DNA of 6,638 nt, from contig JBEVEP010000122.1 in the NCBI GenBank assembly GCA_040512755.1, forward strand, positions 1-6,638, in the 5' to 3' direction. Shown piece after piece: positions 6,201 through 6,638 of the stretch (position 1 is its first letter; the number at the start of each line of letters is the position of its first letter). The notes below the pieces were generated by a model. The model searched no databases, was not told the origin of the DNA, and saw only the letters and a program-made list of their open reading frames with translations. Position numbers and translations under genes: made by a program. This DNA is from JBEVEP01 sp040512755 (GTDB lineage Bacteria > Pseudomonadota > Alphaproteobacteria > Rhizobiales > Rhizobiaceae).

Positions 6201-6638
6201 GCGGCTGCTTTCGGCATTCGACGTGGTCAACGGCCATTTTCAGCGGCTGTTCACCCATCTGTTTGGCGGCGGCACCGCGGAACTGCAGCTGATCGAGTCC
6301 GAAGATCCGCTGGAAGCCGGTCTCGAAATTCTGGCCCGCCCGCCCGGCAAGAAGCCGCAGACAATGACGCTGCTTTCGGGTGGCGAGCAGGCGCTGACGG
6401 CAATGGCGCTGATCTTCGCCGTGTTTCTCACCAACCCGGCGCCGATCTGCGTGCTCGACGAGGTCGACGCGCCACTGGACGATCACAATGTCGAACGCTT
6501 CTGCAACCTGATGGACGAAATGGCGAGGACGACCGAGACCCGGTTTGTCATCATTACCCACAATCCGATCACGATGGCGCGCATGAACCGGCTGTTCGGC
6601 GTCACCATGGCGGAGCAAGGTGTGAGCCAGCTCGTCTC
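3223..6638 (+). CDS. smc: Chromosome segregation/condensation protein SMC (3' end cut by window)
   Basis: SMC is an ABC-type ATPase that dimerises at its hinge and, with ScpA and ScpB, organises and helps segregate the chromosome. The frame is open for 1138 whole codons with no stop; alphaproteobacterial SMCs are about 1150 residues, so only the extreme C-terminus is missing. The N-terminal head has Walker A GPNGCGKS (31-38) and the Q-loop region around VGQGRI (144-149). A long Ala/Glu/Arg-rich coiled coil (about 170-500) leads to a compact hinge (about 507-618). The return coil (about 620-985) contains a PPHL break near 909 and LGAVNL at 945-950. The C-terminal head has FGGGTAEL, signature LLSGGEQ (1050-1056), Walker B CVLDEVD (1076-1082) with catalytic Glu1080, D-loop APLDDHN, and switch His1113 in ITHNP. 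The ATG at 3223 is the only in-frame start after the dsbA stop and gives the expected MKFSRLRLLGFKSF. Its Shine-Dalgarno sequence is weak (GGGA at 3211-3214). Confidence 0.97.
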   Translation, partial: MKFSRLRLLGFKSFVEPGEFVIERGLTGVVGPNGCGKSNLVEALRWVMGESSYKNMRASGMDDVIFSGSATRPARNTAEVTLFLDNADRSAPPAFNDADELQVSRRIEREAGSVYRINGKEARAKDVQLLFADQSTGARSPSMVGQGRIGELIQAKPQARRALLEEAAGISGLHTRRHDAELRLRGAEQNLERLDDVVRELEGQIDNLKRQARQASRFKNLSADIRKAEATLLHLRWTLAKAQEGEAKSALATATALVADRAAAQMNAAKEQAVGAHRLPELRDAEAQAAAAFQRLSIARAQIEEEAGRIRARQAEIEKRLLQLNADIAREEQMVRDNAETLQRLDSEEASLNADSAGAAEREIKARAVFEEVSARLTLSEAALARLTAERAEAAAARSQAERAMRDAADRRDRLARQLTDIDREATDIAARIGGLADPAEKRVLVEQATLALDSAEAQAVLAEKAVADARQREAALRSPVQEARAELARIETEARTLAKILNSASGGLFPAVLEQIKVERGFETALGAALGEDLDIPLDRSAPAHWDEIEPDKDDPALPAGVRPLIDVVHAPRQLARRLQQIGIVETAEGKRFQSALKPGQRLVSREGAVWRWDGFTASADAPTAAAQRLAQKNRLAELDSDAVAATLRVRQAEDALSTAEGGVRQASENERVARQAWRDAQHRVGEARDALARAEKAAGEMSSRRAALQEARGRVAESHAEAEAAFVTAEGQFAGAPDLGDLQSRLDRMSGDVARDRAALADARASHEGLKRESEARTRRLEAIATERKSWIARAENADRQITSLAERRAEAVREQETLADAPDEIDVRRRALLSQLSEAEALRKQAADRLQEAENTQAALDKAATNAIQALAESRESRVRAEERLTAADDRRKEVEARIQEALNTPPHLVIRHTGLEVDAPMPDMGEVERRLERLKVERERLGAVNLRAEEEQKELSERLETIVSEREDVIEAIRKLRQAIQSLNREGRERLLSAFDVVNGHFQRLFTHLFGGGTAELQLIESEDPLEAGLEILARPPGKKPQTMTLLSGGEQALTAMALIFAVFLTNPAPICVLDEVDAPLDDHNVERFCNLMDEMARTTETRFVIITHNPITMARMNRLFGVTMAEQGVSQLV

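Overview
The window looks like core chromosome of an alphaproteobacterium, most likely a member of the Hyphomicrobiales (Rhizobiales; Mesorhizobium/Phyllobacteriaceae-like). The reasons are the high GC with GC-rich third positions, the wording of the MutY and SMC proteins, the DUF721 family member, and the gene order mutY / DUF721 / DsbA-like / smc, which I recall as a recurrent neighbourhood in that group. I see no mobile element, CRISPR array, tRNA or rRNA.

Layout. On the minus strand, mutY (A/G-mismatch adenine glycosylase, 627-1742) is followed after 13 bases by a HAD-family phosphatase (1-612) that begins with TTG and has its own Shine-Dalgarno sequence; the two form a probable operon. 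A 50-base gap (1743-1792) separates mutY from the divergent plus-strand genes. These are a DUF721/DciA-type protein (1793-2296), a lipoprotein DsbA-family thiol oxidoreductase (2434-3162) and smc, the chromosome-organising ATPase (3223 to the right edge). The smc reading frame is open for 1138 whole codons and is cut by the window edge, probably only a short way from its natural stop.

How the genes fit together. MutY (repair of 8-oxoG:A mispairs), the DciA-like protein (family linked to loading the replicative helicase) and SMC (origin and chromosome organisation) are all DNA-maintenance genes. The DsbA-like lipoprotein acts outside the cytoplasm and is the odd member. No scpA or scpB, the usual SMC partners, lies in the window.

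The most interesting observations are non-coding or sub-genic. (i) GANTC sites, the methylation target of the alphaproteobacterial cell-cycle methyltransferase CcrM, are strongly clustered: none in 1-2268, eight in 2269-3183, four in the remaining 3.4 kb. (ii) A 9-base tandem duplication at the dsbA start duplicates both the start codon and a GANTC site. (iii) A perfect 12-base inverted repeat lies inside the 3' end of the HAD gene. (iv) The SMC hinge is short and lacks the usual glycine-rich ending. I found no convincing novel multi-gene system; this is mainly a conserved housekeeping region.
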